Source: JALGWA01 sp964604955 (GTDB lineage: Bacteria > Arandabacterota > Arandabacteria > Arandabacterales > JALGWA01). From it: a DNA stretch of 6,499 nucleotides. Positions 1-6,188 of the stretch are shown piece by piece. How positions within the stretch are numbered: the stretch's first letter is position 1; every line of letters starts with the position of its first letter. Below the pieces are notes generated by a model. That model was given only the letters and a program-made list of their open reading frames with translations, did no database searches and was not told the origin of the DNA. The position numbers were made by a program, and so were the translations under genes. Where the stretch lies: the NCBI GenBank assembly GCA_964604955.1, contig CAZSBE010000144.1, positions 1 to 6,499 on the forward strand, written 5' to 3'.

Positions 1-1286
1 GTGAGCGGGACATAGACTTCGGGCTCATCCCCATCGTTGCTGTAAAGGGTCAGAGTCCCGTTGGCCACACCCTCTGTCACCGGCGTGTAGACGACCTCCA
101 GCATTCTCGCCTCTTTCGGATTCAAGTCGAAAGGTGTGAGGTCGGTCGTGAACTCGGGATGGTCCACGCTGAGCGAAGTGACCTGAAGGAGGTCCGTGCC
201 CGTATTCGACACCTCAACCGTCAGCGTCTCAACCAGGCCGATGTAAAGCCAGCCGAAGTCGAGCGCTGTCGGATCAACGGCTATGTCGGGCGCTCCGGTC
301 ACATGGAGATTCGCATCGACGGAGACAAGACCGTTGTGCGGGTCATTGCTCATGATATCGACGCTGCCATTGTACCAGCCGCCGTAGAGCTCGGCCGCGT
401 TGAACCGGACGTTGAGGTCTTCGAACCCGCCCGGAGGCACTGTGCCCTCTGTGGGATTCACAGACAGCCAGTCGGGCGCGTAAGCGAACTGCAGGGCAAG
501 GCCATCGTGCATGTAGACATCATTGAACACGACCGTGAGACCGTCGTCCTTGAGTTCATTCTGAATACCAACGGTTGCGTCCTCTATCTCACCGGTCATG
601 GTCAGGTACTGATACACGATCTTGCCGTTCGGGTAGAGCATCACCTCGAATGTGAAGGTTCCCGGATAGGTTGAACTCAGGCGCGATACTTCGTAGAACT
701 CGATGATACAGCGAGTCCCATCGTAGTAGTAATAGGTCCTGTAGTCACCCGTGTATATCCTGAGATCGTCCCACCACGGCGCAAGCAAGTTCTCGCATAC
801 CCTGTAATAGTCATTGGGCAGAGGCTGATTCGAGTAATAATCGTCGTCGCACGTGAAGCTTATGAAACCGTTCGTGCAGACGTAGAACTCGCCGAAAGCA
901 TTGCCGTAGAACGGGAAGTCGAACCCGATCGGGAGAGGCCCGTAACTGTTGTCGTCACCGTCGAGCGGGATAAGCGTCCCGACCGTTGTGATGTCGACCC
1001 AGTCGAACACGGGTCCGCCGGGCTCGTCGCTGTCGACCCAGGAATAGCCGAAGTTATCCGGGCCGCCGGTAGCCAGGAGCTGCGGGCCGCCGCTTCTCGG
1101 GTCCTCCTCGCCCTTGGGAACGTCGAGGAAGTCGCCCGGGACCACGTCGGCCGCCAGGGCAACCGCGATCATGAAGTCGAGGTCGCTGTCTCCGGTATTC
1201 TCGACTCTGACCGTGTGGTTGCTTACCTCCCCGGTGAAGAGACTGTCCGTAAGAGACATCGGAGTAACGACGATAACCGGAGGCTC
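1..1286 (-). repeat. Composite repeat unit 3 (residues 1401 onward), cut at the window edge
   Basis: Third unit, starting EPPVIVVTPMSL. It carries HTVRVENTGDSDLDF, FLDVPKGEEDPRSGG, FGYSWVDSDEPGGP, LPIGFDFPFYGNAF, C1537-TNGFISF, ENLLAPWWDDL, FTFEVMLYPNGKI, ATVGIQN, PDWLSVNPTEGTVPPGG and PDIAVDPTALDFGWLYIG, and ends at the window edge in TLYSNDGDEPEVYVP, the last strand of the choice-of-anchor D domain. It lacks at most a few residues. Unlike units 1 and 2, its nidogen-like sandwich holds three extra cysteines (1546, 1564, 1593) in addition to the shared C1537. Confidence 0.85.
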
Positions 1287-4200
1287 GAGGCTCGTGCCGG
1301 CAAGCGGTACGACCAGCTCGGGCTCATCCGGGTCATCGCTGTAAATGGTGAGGAAGCTGCTCCGGTCCCCGACAGCCGACGGCGCGTAGCTCACGTCGAT
1401 CAGCTGGCTGGCCAGCGGCTCGACCGTGAAACTCATGAGATCCACCGAGTACTCGGGGCTCCCGGTCGTTATGTCGGTCACCGTAAGCAGATCGGTGCCC
1501 TGGTTCACGACCTCGAATTGCCTCACCGTGCTGAGGCCGAGATACACCATACCGAAGTCGATGTTATCCGGCTCAGCCGCGATGTCCGGCGCACCCGTTA
1601 CGTGGAGATGTGCCGGAACGTCATAGCGCGGGACATTGGGATCATTGCTGTCGATATGAATGGCCCCAAGGTAGTCGCCGCCGAAGAGGTCGGTGGCATT
1701 GAAAGTGGCGACAAGCTGAATCGCCCCGCCGGCTGGAACGGTGCCGCTCGCCGGCTGCACTGAAAGCCACTCTGGCGTTGCAGCGAACCTGATCGCCAGG
1801 TTGTCATGCACGTAATCGGCATTGTGGACCACGGTAAGACCGTCGTCCCTCTCTTCGTTCTGAATGCCGATCGTCGCCTCGTTCAGCCTCGTACCCACCA
1901 TCGAAAGGTACTGGAAGATGATGGTCCCGTTGGGATAGAGGATGATCTCGAAAGTGTAAGGGCCGCCGGTCGAGTAACGCGGCACGTCCTTGTACTCGAT
2001 GATGAGCCTCGAACCATCATAGTGGTAGTATGACTCACCGCCGTAGGTGAAGCGGAGATCATCCCAGAACACCGCCAGCAGGTTCTCCGGCACGGAATAG
2101 CCCGTATTCGGAAGCTCGTAGTTGGTGAGCGCTGTCATCGTGCTCGTGAAGCTCACCCAACCGTTCGAGCAGGCGCGGAACGTGCTGAACGTGTTCCCGT
2201 AGAACGGGAAATCAAACCCGATCGGGAAGGGCCCGACATTCTGATCGTCGCCGGTAAGGTCCAGCGACGTACCTATACCCGAGATCTCGACCCAGTCGAA
2301 CACCGGGCCGTCCGGCTCGTCGCTGTCCGTCCATGAATAACCGAACACGTCCGGGCCGCCGCTGTTCTCGGTCTGGGGACCGCTGGTCGACGGGTCATAC
2401 TCTTCCTTGCCGTACTCGATGTACTCGCCCTGCTCCACCAGGCCGCTCATGAAGAGCTCGACGCTGGCGGTGAACTCCAGTTCGGACCCGCCGTTATTGG
2501 TGATAGTGAGCGTGTCCTGCTCGCTCTCGCCGGTCATGAGGTCCGCGTAAACCGCATCGGGGTCAACGTCGAATTGCGGCGGAATAAGGCCCACGCCCTG
2601 CGCCGACACGTCGACGGAAGGCTCATCCGGGTCATCGCTCTCGACAGTGAGAGTCCCGGCAATCGGTCCCTCCAGTGAAGGCAGGAAGGAGACCTCTACC
2701 AGCTGAGCCTGCCGCGGAGCCAGAACGAACGAAGTCGGGCTGGCCCAGAAATCGGCATTGTCGGACGTGATGTCGCTGATGGTGAGGTTGTCGGTGCCCG
2801 GGTTGCTGACCACGATACTTGTCGTAACGGTGGCGCCGATAAAGACTTCACCGAAGTCAAGAGAGGTTGGATTCACTGCAATGTCCGGAGCTCCGGTAAC
2901 GTGCAGCGCAACCGGAACGCTCACAGGGTCCTCATCCGGGTCATTGCTCCCGATTACTATACTGGCGTCATAGTCGCCACCGAGAAGACCCGTCGCATCG
3001 AAGACCACCGCGACATCGAATGAATCGCCGCCGTACACCCTACCCGACTTGGGCGCCACATCGACCCACTGGGGCATCCTGGCAATCTTGATGGCAAGAT
3101 CGTCATGAATATAGTCGGCGTTGAACACCACCTGCAGACCATCGTCCTGATAGGAGTTCTGCAGGCCCACGGTGGCGCTGTTGGTGGGATCACCCATGGT
3201 AAGGTACTGATAGAGAATAGTGCCGTCGGGGTAGAGTATGACCTCAAAGGTGTAGTTCCCGCCGGCGCTGTAATGCGGCACGTCGTAATACTCAACGATG
3301 AGCCTGGTGCCGTCATTGTAGTAATAGGCCTTGTCGGCGCCGCTGAAGTTGAGGTCATCCCAGAACGGAGCTACCAGGTTCTCAGGCGCGCCCACGTTGG
3401 GTATAGGCTGGTTGGAATAGGCTGTGCTCGTCGACGTGAAGGAGATGAAACCGTTGGTGCAGATATTGAAGTCGTCAAAGGTATACCCATAGAACTCGAA
3501 ATCGAAACCTATGGGATAGGGACCTGTGTTCGAGTCATCTCCGCTCATCGAAATCAGCGTACCGACTCCGGTTATGTCAACCCAGGCGAAGGTCGGGCCG
3601 CCAGGCTCATCGCTGTCTATCCAGCGATAGCCGGTGGCGTCGGGCCCGCCCTGGCCGTCGATCACCGGGTCGCCCGCTCTCGGGTCAACAGCGCCCTTGG
3701 GGACATCGACATAGTCGCCCATGACGACCGTACCCAGAATCAGGGTGGGCTGGGCGATCTCAAAGTCGAGCGTTCCCTCGCCGACGTTGAATATGGTCAG
3801 CGTATGGGCGGCCGCCCCGCCGGAGATCAGGTCCTCGGAGAACGAGGCCGGGTCCACGTCTATGTCGGGAATGCCGAGCGTGGTGCCCGTCGCCAGGTTG
3901 GAAATGCCCGAGTAGTTGCCGTACTCGTCGATAGCCTTGACCGCGAAGTAGTAGGTCGTATTGAAGTCCAGGCCCGTGACCATCATGTGCTCCGGCGTAC
4001 CGGCAGGGCCGGGGTCGGGAGCGCCGTAGTCGCGCGTGGCATCGAAGAAGTTGCCCTCATCGATGGGCATCATCGAGTAGCGGACATCGTAATAACTGGC
4101 GCTTCCGTCATAGCCGTCATCGCCTGTCGCGGTCCAGTCCAGGTCCATGGTGTTGGACGCGGGATTACCGGCCGCGAGATCGTCGATGGCTGCGGGCGGA

Positions 4201-5486
4201 ATGCTGTCGGGCTCGGCGACACAGTTGAACACGTTGAGCCTTCCCTCGCTGACGCACTTGCCCGTGAGCGCGGGAATCGGGTCGACCGAGTTCAATATCA
4301 AAGCCTTGACCTGGTCGACATTCATCGCCGGGAAGCGGCCCATGACCAGGGCCACGGCTCCCGAAACATGCGGGCACGCCATCGACGTTCCGCTCAGCGT
4401 GCCGTAAGAGTTGCCGGGGAAGGTGCTGTAGATATCGTCCCCGGGCGCTCCAACGTCCACCGAGACGAGGCCGTAGTTACTGAAACTCGCGAGGTTGTCA
4501 TTATGGTCGGTCGCGGCAACCGCGATGATGTTGCCTGTAACGTACGACGACGGGTAATGCGGACTTATGTCCGTGTTTGCGGAGCTGTTCCCGGCGGCCG
4601 CCACGAACATGATACCTGCCGCATATGCGGCCTCTATGGCGTCTTCCAGCGCCTCAGAATAGCCGCCTCCGCCCCAGGAGTTGCTCATCACATCGGCGCC
4701 CATCATGATGGCGTAGTTGATGGCATCGATGGCATCCGACGTCGAGCCGCTTCCGCCCGAACTCAGGAACTTGCATGCCATGATGCTGACATCCCAGTTG
4801 ACGCCTGCGACGCCGATTCCATTGTTGCCGACGGCGCCGATGGTGCCGGCGCAGTGCGTGCCGTGCCCATGGTCATCCATCGGGTCAGAATCATCATTGT
4901 AGAAATCCCAGCCGTGGATATCGTCAACGAAGCCGTTGCCATCGTCGTCGATGCCGTTACCCGGTATCTCGCCCGGGTTGGTCCAGGCATTGGCCGCGAT
5001 GTCCGGGTGGGTGTAATCGGTTCCGGTATCGATAACGACCACGACGATATCATTCGTACCCGTAAATACATCCCAGGCGCGAGTCGCGTCGATATCCGCT
5101 CCAGCCGTGCCGCCGGTCTGGCCGGTGTTCTCGAGCCCCCAGAGCTGGTCAAACATGGGATCGTTCGGGGTCTCGAAAACCGTTACGATGTAGTCAGGCT
5201 CGATATAGGCGATATGATCGTCGACCATATACGCCTCGACCGCACCGGGCACGCTGTAGTTCTGGACTTCCAGGACTTCAGCGCCGATCAGGTCCAGCGT
5301 CTTGATGACGCTACCTCCGAGATCAGCTCTGATGGCTGCCCTGTCTGCGGCAGTCGCATCGGGGCTGTACTTGATTATGACCCGTCCGGCGGCGAAATTC
5401 GCCTGCGGAGGTTCACTCGCCAGGGCAACTGCCGCCACGGCCACGGTAAGCAGAAGAGCAAACATAATTGCTATCCGCTTGGGCAT
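1..5486 (-). CDS. Giant secreted S8 (subtilisin-like) serine protease with tandem repeats, C-terminus beyond the window
   Basis: This is a secreted serine endopeptidase of the subtilisin (S8) family, at least 1828 residues long, open from the ATG at 5486 to the left edge. The order is: signal peptide (1-23); fervidolysin-type propeptide (about 34-101, beginning GRVIIKYSP and ending YIEPDYIV); S8 catalytic domain (about 107-424); fibronectin type III domain (429-538); then three composite units of about 430 residues. The catalytic triad is complete: D153 in VIDTG, H208 in HGTHCAG, S368 in SGTSMACPH, with oxyanion N300 in AAGN. The start is supported by a 7-G Shine-Dalgarno run 8 nt upstream and an immediate signal peptide. 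I read every triplet and found no stop or frameshift. Substrate is unknown; an extracellular or cell-surface role is inferred. S8 assignment is firm; naming of the C-terminal domains is by motif resemblance. Leucine codons TTA and CTA are absent. Confidence 0.96.
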   Translation of the reverse strand, partial: MPKRIAIMFALLLTVAVAAVALASEPPQANFAAGRVIIKYSPDATAADRAAIRADLGGSVIKTLDLIGAEVLEVQNYSVPGAVEAYMVDDHIAYIEPDYIVTVFETPNDPMFDQLWGLENTGQTGGTAGADIDATRAWDVFTGTNDIVVVVIDTGTDYTHPDIAANAWTNPGEIPGNGIDDDGNGFVDDIHGWDFYNDDSDPMDDHGHGTHCAGTIGAVGNNGIGVAGVNWDVSIMACKFLSSGGSGSTSDAIDAINYAIMMGADVMSNSWGGGGYSEALEDAIEAAYAAGIMFVAAAGNSSANTDISPHYPSSYVTGNIIAVAATDHNDNLASFSNYGLVSVDVGAPGDDIYSTFPGNSYGTLSGTSMACPHVSGAVALVMGRFPAMNVDQVKALILNSVDPIPALTGKCVSEGRLNVFNCVAEPDSIPPAAIDDLAAGNPASNTMDLDWTATGDDGYDGSASYYDVRYSMMPIDEGNFFDATRDYGAPDPGPAGTPEHMMVTGLDFNTTYYFAVKAIDEYGNYSGISNLATGTTLGIPDIDVDPASFSEDLISGGAAAHTLTIFNVGEGTLDFEIAQPTLILGTVVMGDYVDVPKGAVDPRAGDPVIDGQGGPDATGYRWIDSDEPGGPTFAWVDITGVGTLISMSGDDSNTGPYPIGFDFEFYGYTFDDFNICTNGFISFTSTSTAYSNQPIPNVGAPENLVAPFWDDLNFSGADKAYYYNDGTRLIVEYYDVPHYSAGGNYTFEVILYPDGTILYQYLTMGDPTNSATVGLQNSYQDDGLQVVFNADYIHDDLAIKIARMPQWVDVAPKSGRVYGGDSFDVAVVFDATGLLGGDYDASIVIGSNDPDEDPVSVPVALHVTGAPDIAVNPTSLDFGEVFIGATVTTSIVVSNPGTDNLTISDITSDNADFWASPTSFVLAPRQAQLVEVSFLPSLEGPIAGTLTVESDDPDEPSVDVSAQGVGLIPPQFDVDPDAVYADLMTGESEQDTLTITNNGGSELEFTASVELFMSGLVEQGEYIEYGKEEYDPSTSGPQTENSGGPDVFGYSWTDSDEPDGPVFDWVEISGIGTSLDLTGDDQNVGPFPIGFDFPFYGNTFSTFRACSNGWVSFTSTMTALTNYELPNTGYSVPENLLAVFWDDLRFTYGGESYYHYDGSRLIIEYKDVPRYSTGGPYTFEIILYPNGTIIFQYLSMVGTRLNEATIGIQNEERDDGLTVVHNADYVHDNLAIRFAATPEWLSVQPASGTVPAGGAIQLVATFNATDLFGGDYLGAIHIDSNDPNVPRYDVPAHLHVTGAPDIAAEPDNIDFGMVYLGLSTVRQFEVVNQGTDLLTVTDITTGSPEYSVDLMSFTVEPLASQLIDVSYAPSAVGDRSSFLTIYSDDPDEPELVVPLAGTSLEPPVIVVTPMSLTDSLFTGEVSNHTVRVENTGDSDLDFMIAVALAADVVPGDFLDVPKGEEDPRSGGPQLLATGGPDNFGYSWVDSDEPGGPVFDWVDITTVGTLIPLDGDDNSYGPLPIGFDFPFYGNAFGEFYVCTNGFISFTCDDDYYSNQPLPNDYYRVCENLLAPWWDDLRIYTGDYRTYYYYDGTRCIIEFYEVSRLSSTYPGTFTFEVMLYPNGKIVYQYLTMTGEIEDATVGIQNELKDDGLTVVFNDVYMHDGLALQFAYAPDWLSVNPTEGTVPPGGFEDLNVRFNAAELYGGWYNGSVDIMSNDPHNGLVSVDANLHVTGAPDIAVDPTALDFGWLYIGLVETLTVEVSNTGTDLLQVTSLSVDHPEFTTDLTPFDLNPKEARMLEVVYTPVTEGVANGTLTLYSNDGDEPEVYVPL
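1287..2585 (-). repeat. Composite repeat unit 2 (residues 968-1400)
   Basis: Second unit, about 433 residues. It starts IPPQFDVDPDAVY and carries DTLTITNNGGSELEF, SYSWTDSDEPDGP-type motif (read as FGYSWTDSDEPDGP), FPIGFDFPFYGNTF, C1106-SNGWVSF, ENLLAVFWDDL, YTFEIILYPNGTI, ATIGIQN, the BACON-like PEWLSVQPASGTVPAGG, and the choice-of-anchor D strand PDIAAEPDNIDFGMVYLG. The SDEP motif is offset from that of unit 1 by 1290 nt. The linker differs from the other units (EYIEYGKEEYDP instead of DVPKG), so the linker is the more variable part. Confidence 0.85.
2586..3872 (-). repeat. Composite repeat unit 1 (residues 539-967)
   Basis: First of three tandem protein-level units. In order: an ASH-like strand block (PDIDVDPASF, HTLTIFNVGEGTLDF); a linker with GDYVDVPKGA and GGPD; a nidogen-like sandwich (WIDSDEPGGP, YPIGFDFEFYGYTF, C676-TNGFISF, ENLVAPFWDDL, YTFEVILYPDGTI, ATVGLQN, DDLAI); a BACON-like segment (PQWVDVAPKSGRV, IVIGSNDPDEDPVSVPV); and a choice-of-anchor D/ASH domain (PDIAVNPTSLDFGEVFIG, VVSNPGTDNLTI, TVESDDPDEPSV). 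The units are diverged in sequence, so this is an old duplication and not a recent DNA tandem repeat. Unit edges are placed by aligning the PD/PP-x-x-V strand at each start. Confidence 0.85.
3873..4202 (-). other. Fibronectin type III domain of the S8 protease (residues 429-538)
   Basis: The segment begins IPPAAIDDLAAGNPASNT and continues with LDWTATGDDGYDG, YDVRYS and the closing TGLDFNTTYYFAVKAIDE, followed by GNYSGISN. The Trp in strand B, the YDVRYS strand and the TTYYFAVKA strand are hallmarks of fibronectin type III domains in bacterial extracellular enzymes. It links the catalytic domain to the repeats and probably acts as a spacer or carbohydrate/surface-contact module, which is inference. 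Confidence 0.85.
4215..5168 (-). other. S8 catalytic domain (residues about 107-424)
   Basis: The domain opens with PNDPMFDQLWGLENTGQ, the usual junction after a fervidolysin-type propeptide. It contains D153 (VIDTGTDYTHPDI), an Asp/Asn/Gly-rich loop between Asp and His (around 166-206, IDDDGNGFVDDIHGWDF) likely to bind calcium or structure the surface, H208 (HGHGTHCAGTIGA), the SNSWGGGG substrate-binding strand, N300 (AAAGN) and S368 (GTSMACPHVSGAVAL). Cysteines at 212, 238 and 371 lie near the active-site motifs; C371 directly follows the catalytic Ser motif. All catalytic residues are intact, so an active enzyme is expected. Confidence 0.95.
5418..5486 (-). other. Sec signal peptide of the S8 protease (residues 1-23)
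   Basis: The N-terminus starts MPKR, giving a positive n-region, followed by a hydrophobic stretch of Ile, Met, Phe, Ala, Leu and Val up to residue 22. A type I signal peptidase site A21-L22-A23 precedes Ser24. No lipobox cysteine is present, so this is a soluble secretory signal rather than a lipoprotein one. The exact cleavage position is inferred from the AxA rule. Confidence 0.85.
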
Positions 5487-5494
5487 AGTACAAT

Positions 5495-5501
5495 CCCCCC
5501 C
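5495..5501 (-). promoter_or_regulatory. Shine-Dalgarno site of the S8 protease
   Basis: A run of seven G on the minus strand (TAGGGGGGGATT) lies 8 nt upstream of the ATG at 5486. It supports this start and gives a G-rich ribosome-binding site, here a homopolymer instead of the usual GGAGG. Confidence 0.75.
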
Positions 5502-5664
5502 TAGGGTTTGGGTTAAATGCCTGAGAGGTGCCGGCACACGCGTACACCCCACACCAACGCTTCACCTGGATATTAGTTTGATTACTATTCGGGGAGGGAG
5601 AGACAGAGCAAGATGACATCTATTGATCCCCGCTGAGTGAGCCACAGATACTTCATACCTCGCG

Positions 5665-5677
5665 TCCCGGAACGGGA
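5665..5677. repeat. Inverted repeat TCCCG-GAA-CGGGA at the predicted transcription start
   Basis: A perfect 5-bp inverted repeat with a 3-nt centre overlaps the last base of the -10 box and the predicted start site near 5670. Its position suits an operator, because a bound repressor would block the start. It is short and could occur by chance. Confidence 0.35.
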
Positions 5678-5706
5678 TTGTAGCACAAGAAAAGACAAAA
5701 AGTCAA
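5677..5706 (-). promoter_or_regulatory. Sigma70-type promoter for the S8 protease
   Basis: On the minus strand, TTGACT (5706-5701) is separated by 18 nt from TACAAT (5682-5677). Each hexamer differs by one base from consensus (TTGACA, TATAAT). The spacer is T-rich, which fits a flexible AT-rich promoter in GC-rich DNA. Transcription would begin near 5670, giving a leader of about 184 nt before the ATG at 5486. The site lies in the only long intergenic gap and points at the protease, so the protease is probably transcribed independently of the upstream Fe-S operon. Confidence 0.75.
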
Positions 5707-5707
5707 A

Positions 5708-5722
5708 AGAACAAAGAGTTCT
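5708..5722. repeat. Inverted repeat AGAAC-N5-GTTCT just upstream of the -35 box
   Basis: Two 5-bp arms separated by 5 nt lie one base upstream of the -35 hexamer, a usual place for an activator or regulator site. Read as RNA on the minus strand it is a weak A/U-rich hairpin followed by a T-rich tract (TTTGACTTTTT), so it could also act as a weak terminator for the upstream operon. Neither role can be settled from sequence alone. Confidence 0.3.
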
Positions 5723-5802
5723 GTGGAGTTTTGCGGCTAACCCGTCAAAGCTGCCCAGAAGATCGCAAACTGCCGCCGGAACGGCCCTGGACCCGCGCGG
5801 AC

Positions 5803-6180
5803 CTAGAATTCCCGGCGGGAGGTGACTTCGAAATACCGCACGGGGCCGTCGGCGGTCATGGACGGGGCGTTGATGGCGGTGACAATGTCGTCGAGGCTGA
5901 CTTCGCTCGGGGAGTACATGATTATGACCCGGTGCTTGCCGGCGTATGCGACCATGCTAATGAGCCCGGGGACCGCCTCTATATGCTCTCTCAGAAAGTC
6001 GGCCGTCCCGTAGCATCTGACGCCCTGCACGATGAGCTCCGCGCCGGCCGCCTCGCCCGCGAACTCCGAATCGAACTGGTGTGTGAGCGTCGGAACGCTG
6101 ATATAGTTCGCCCCGACGACGCCTGCGGCGGCGAGGGCGGCAACGACCACCGGGATGAGATATACGCGACGCGTCAACAC
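5803..6180 (-). CDS. Membrane-anchored HMA-like protein with a single metal-loop cysteine
   Basis: This is a 125-residue protein. Residues about 6-27 form one membrane segment (VYLIPVVVAALAAAGVVGANY) that acts as an N-terminal anchor or uncleaved signal. Residues about 47-104 resemble the heavy-metal-associated beta-alpha-beta-beta-alpha-beta fold: ELIVQGVRC56YGTADFL, then a helix, VPGLISMVAYAG, KHRVIIMYSP, and a last helix SLDDIVTAIN. In classical HMA domains the loop is GMTCxxC; here only C56 remains and the second position is T59. It may bind metal with one Cys plus another ligand, act as a dimer, or serve a structural role; function is unknown. It follows the Fe-S gene by 7 nt, so they are almost certainly co-transcribed and translationally linked. 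The start is GTG at 6180; TTG at 6177 is also possible and has better spacing to the GGGGG at 6184-6188. Confidence 0.85.
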   Translation of the reverse strand: MLTRRVYLIPVVVAALAAAGVVGANYISVPTLTHQFDSEFAGEAAGAELIVQGVRCYGTADFLREHIEAVPGLISMVAYAGKHRVIIMYSPSEVSLDDIVTAINAPSMTADGPVRYFEVTSRREF

Positions 6181-6183
6181 AAA

Positions 6184-6188
6184 CCCCC
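6184..6188 (-). promoter_or_regulatory. Shine-Dalgarno site of the HMA-like gene, overlapping the upstream stop
   Basis: The minus strand reads TAGGGGGTTTGTGTTG. The last G of the Fe-S gene's TAG stop is the first G of the GGGGG run. Spacing is 3 nt to GTG (6180), which is short, and 6 nt to TTG (6177), which is normal, so TTG may be the true start, making the protein one residue shorter. Confidence 0.6.

Larger units (their letters stand above)
5487..5802 (-). other. Intergenic region with promoter and long untranslated leader
   Basis: This 316-nt gap between the HMA-like gene and the protease has no convincing gene on either strand. It holds the protease promoter (5677-5706), the two inverted repeats flanking it, a 10-bp palindrome GTGCCGGCAC at 5528-5537, and the G7 ribosome site. 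I compared the leader by eye with common riboswitch cores (TPP, SAM, glycine, c-di-GMP, fluoride) and saw no convincing match. No strong GC-rich hairpin plus T-tract terminator follows the stop codon at 5803. Confidence 0.7.

Noticed and set aside
159..2033. Plus-strand open frames at 159-674, 1215-1763 and 1806-2033
   Set aside because: They are in the same antisense register as the protease repeats and end only at the rare TCA codons of the sense gene (for example 672-674, 1761-1763 and 2031-2033). They are shadows.
3105..5504. Long plus-strand open frame (799 codons)
   Set aside because: It is exactly antisense and in register with the S8 protease, is rich in Arg, Val, Gly and His in the way of complemented codons, shows no recognisable domain or ribosome site, and is explained by missing TTA/CTA/TCA codons.
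5521..5537. CTGAGAGGTGCC on the plus strand, resembling part of a TPP or SAM riboswitch
   Set aside because: It is on the strand opposite to the only downstream gene, and the remaining conserved elements of those riboswitches are absent.
5413..5619. Small minus-strand frame of 68 codons in the leader
   Set aside because: It overlaps the signal-peptide region of the protease in another frame, has no convincing ribosome site, and its composition does not suggest a real protein.
5708..5722. LexA-type SOS box
   Set aside because: The arms resemble GAAC/GTTC, but the spacing is 5 nt where the Bacillus-type LexA box has 4, and a secreted protease is not a usual SOS target.
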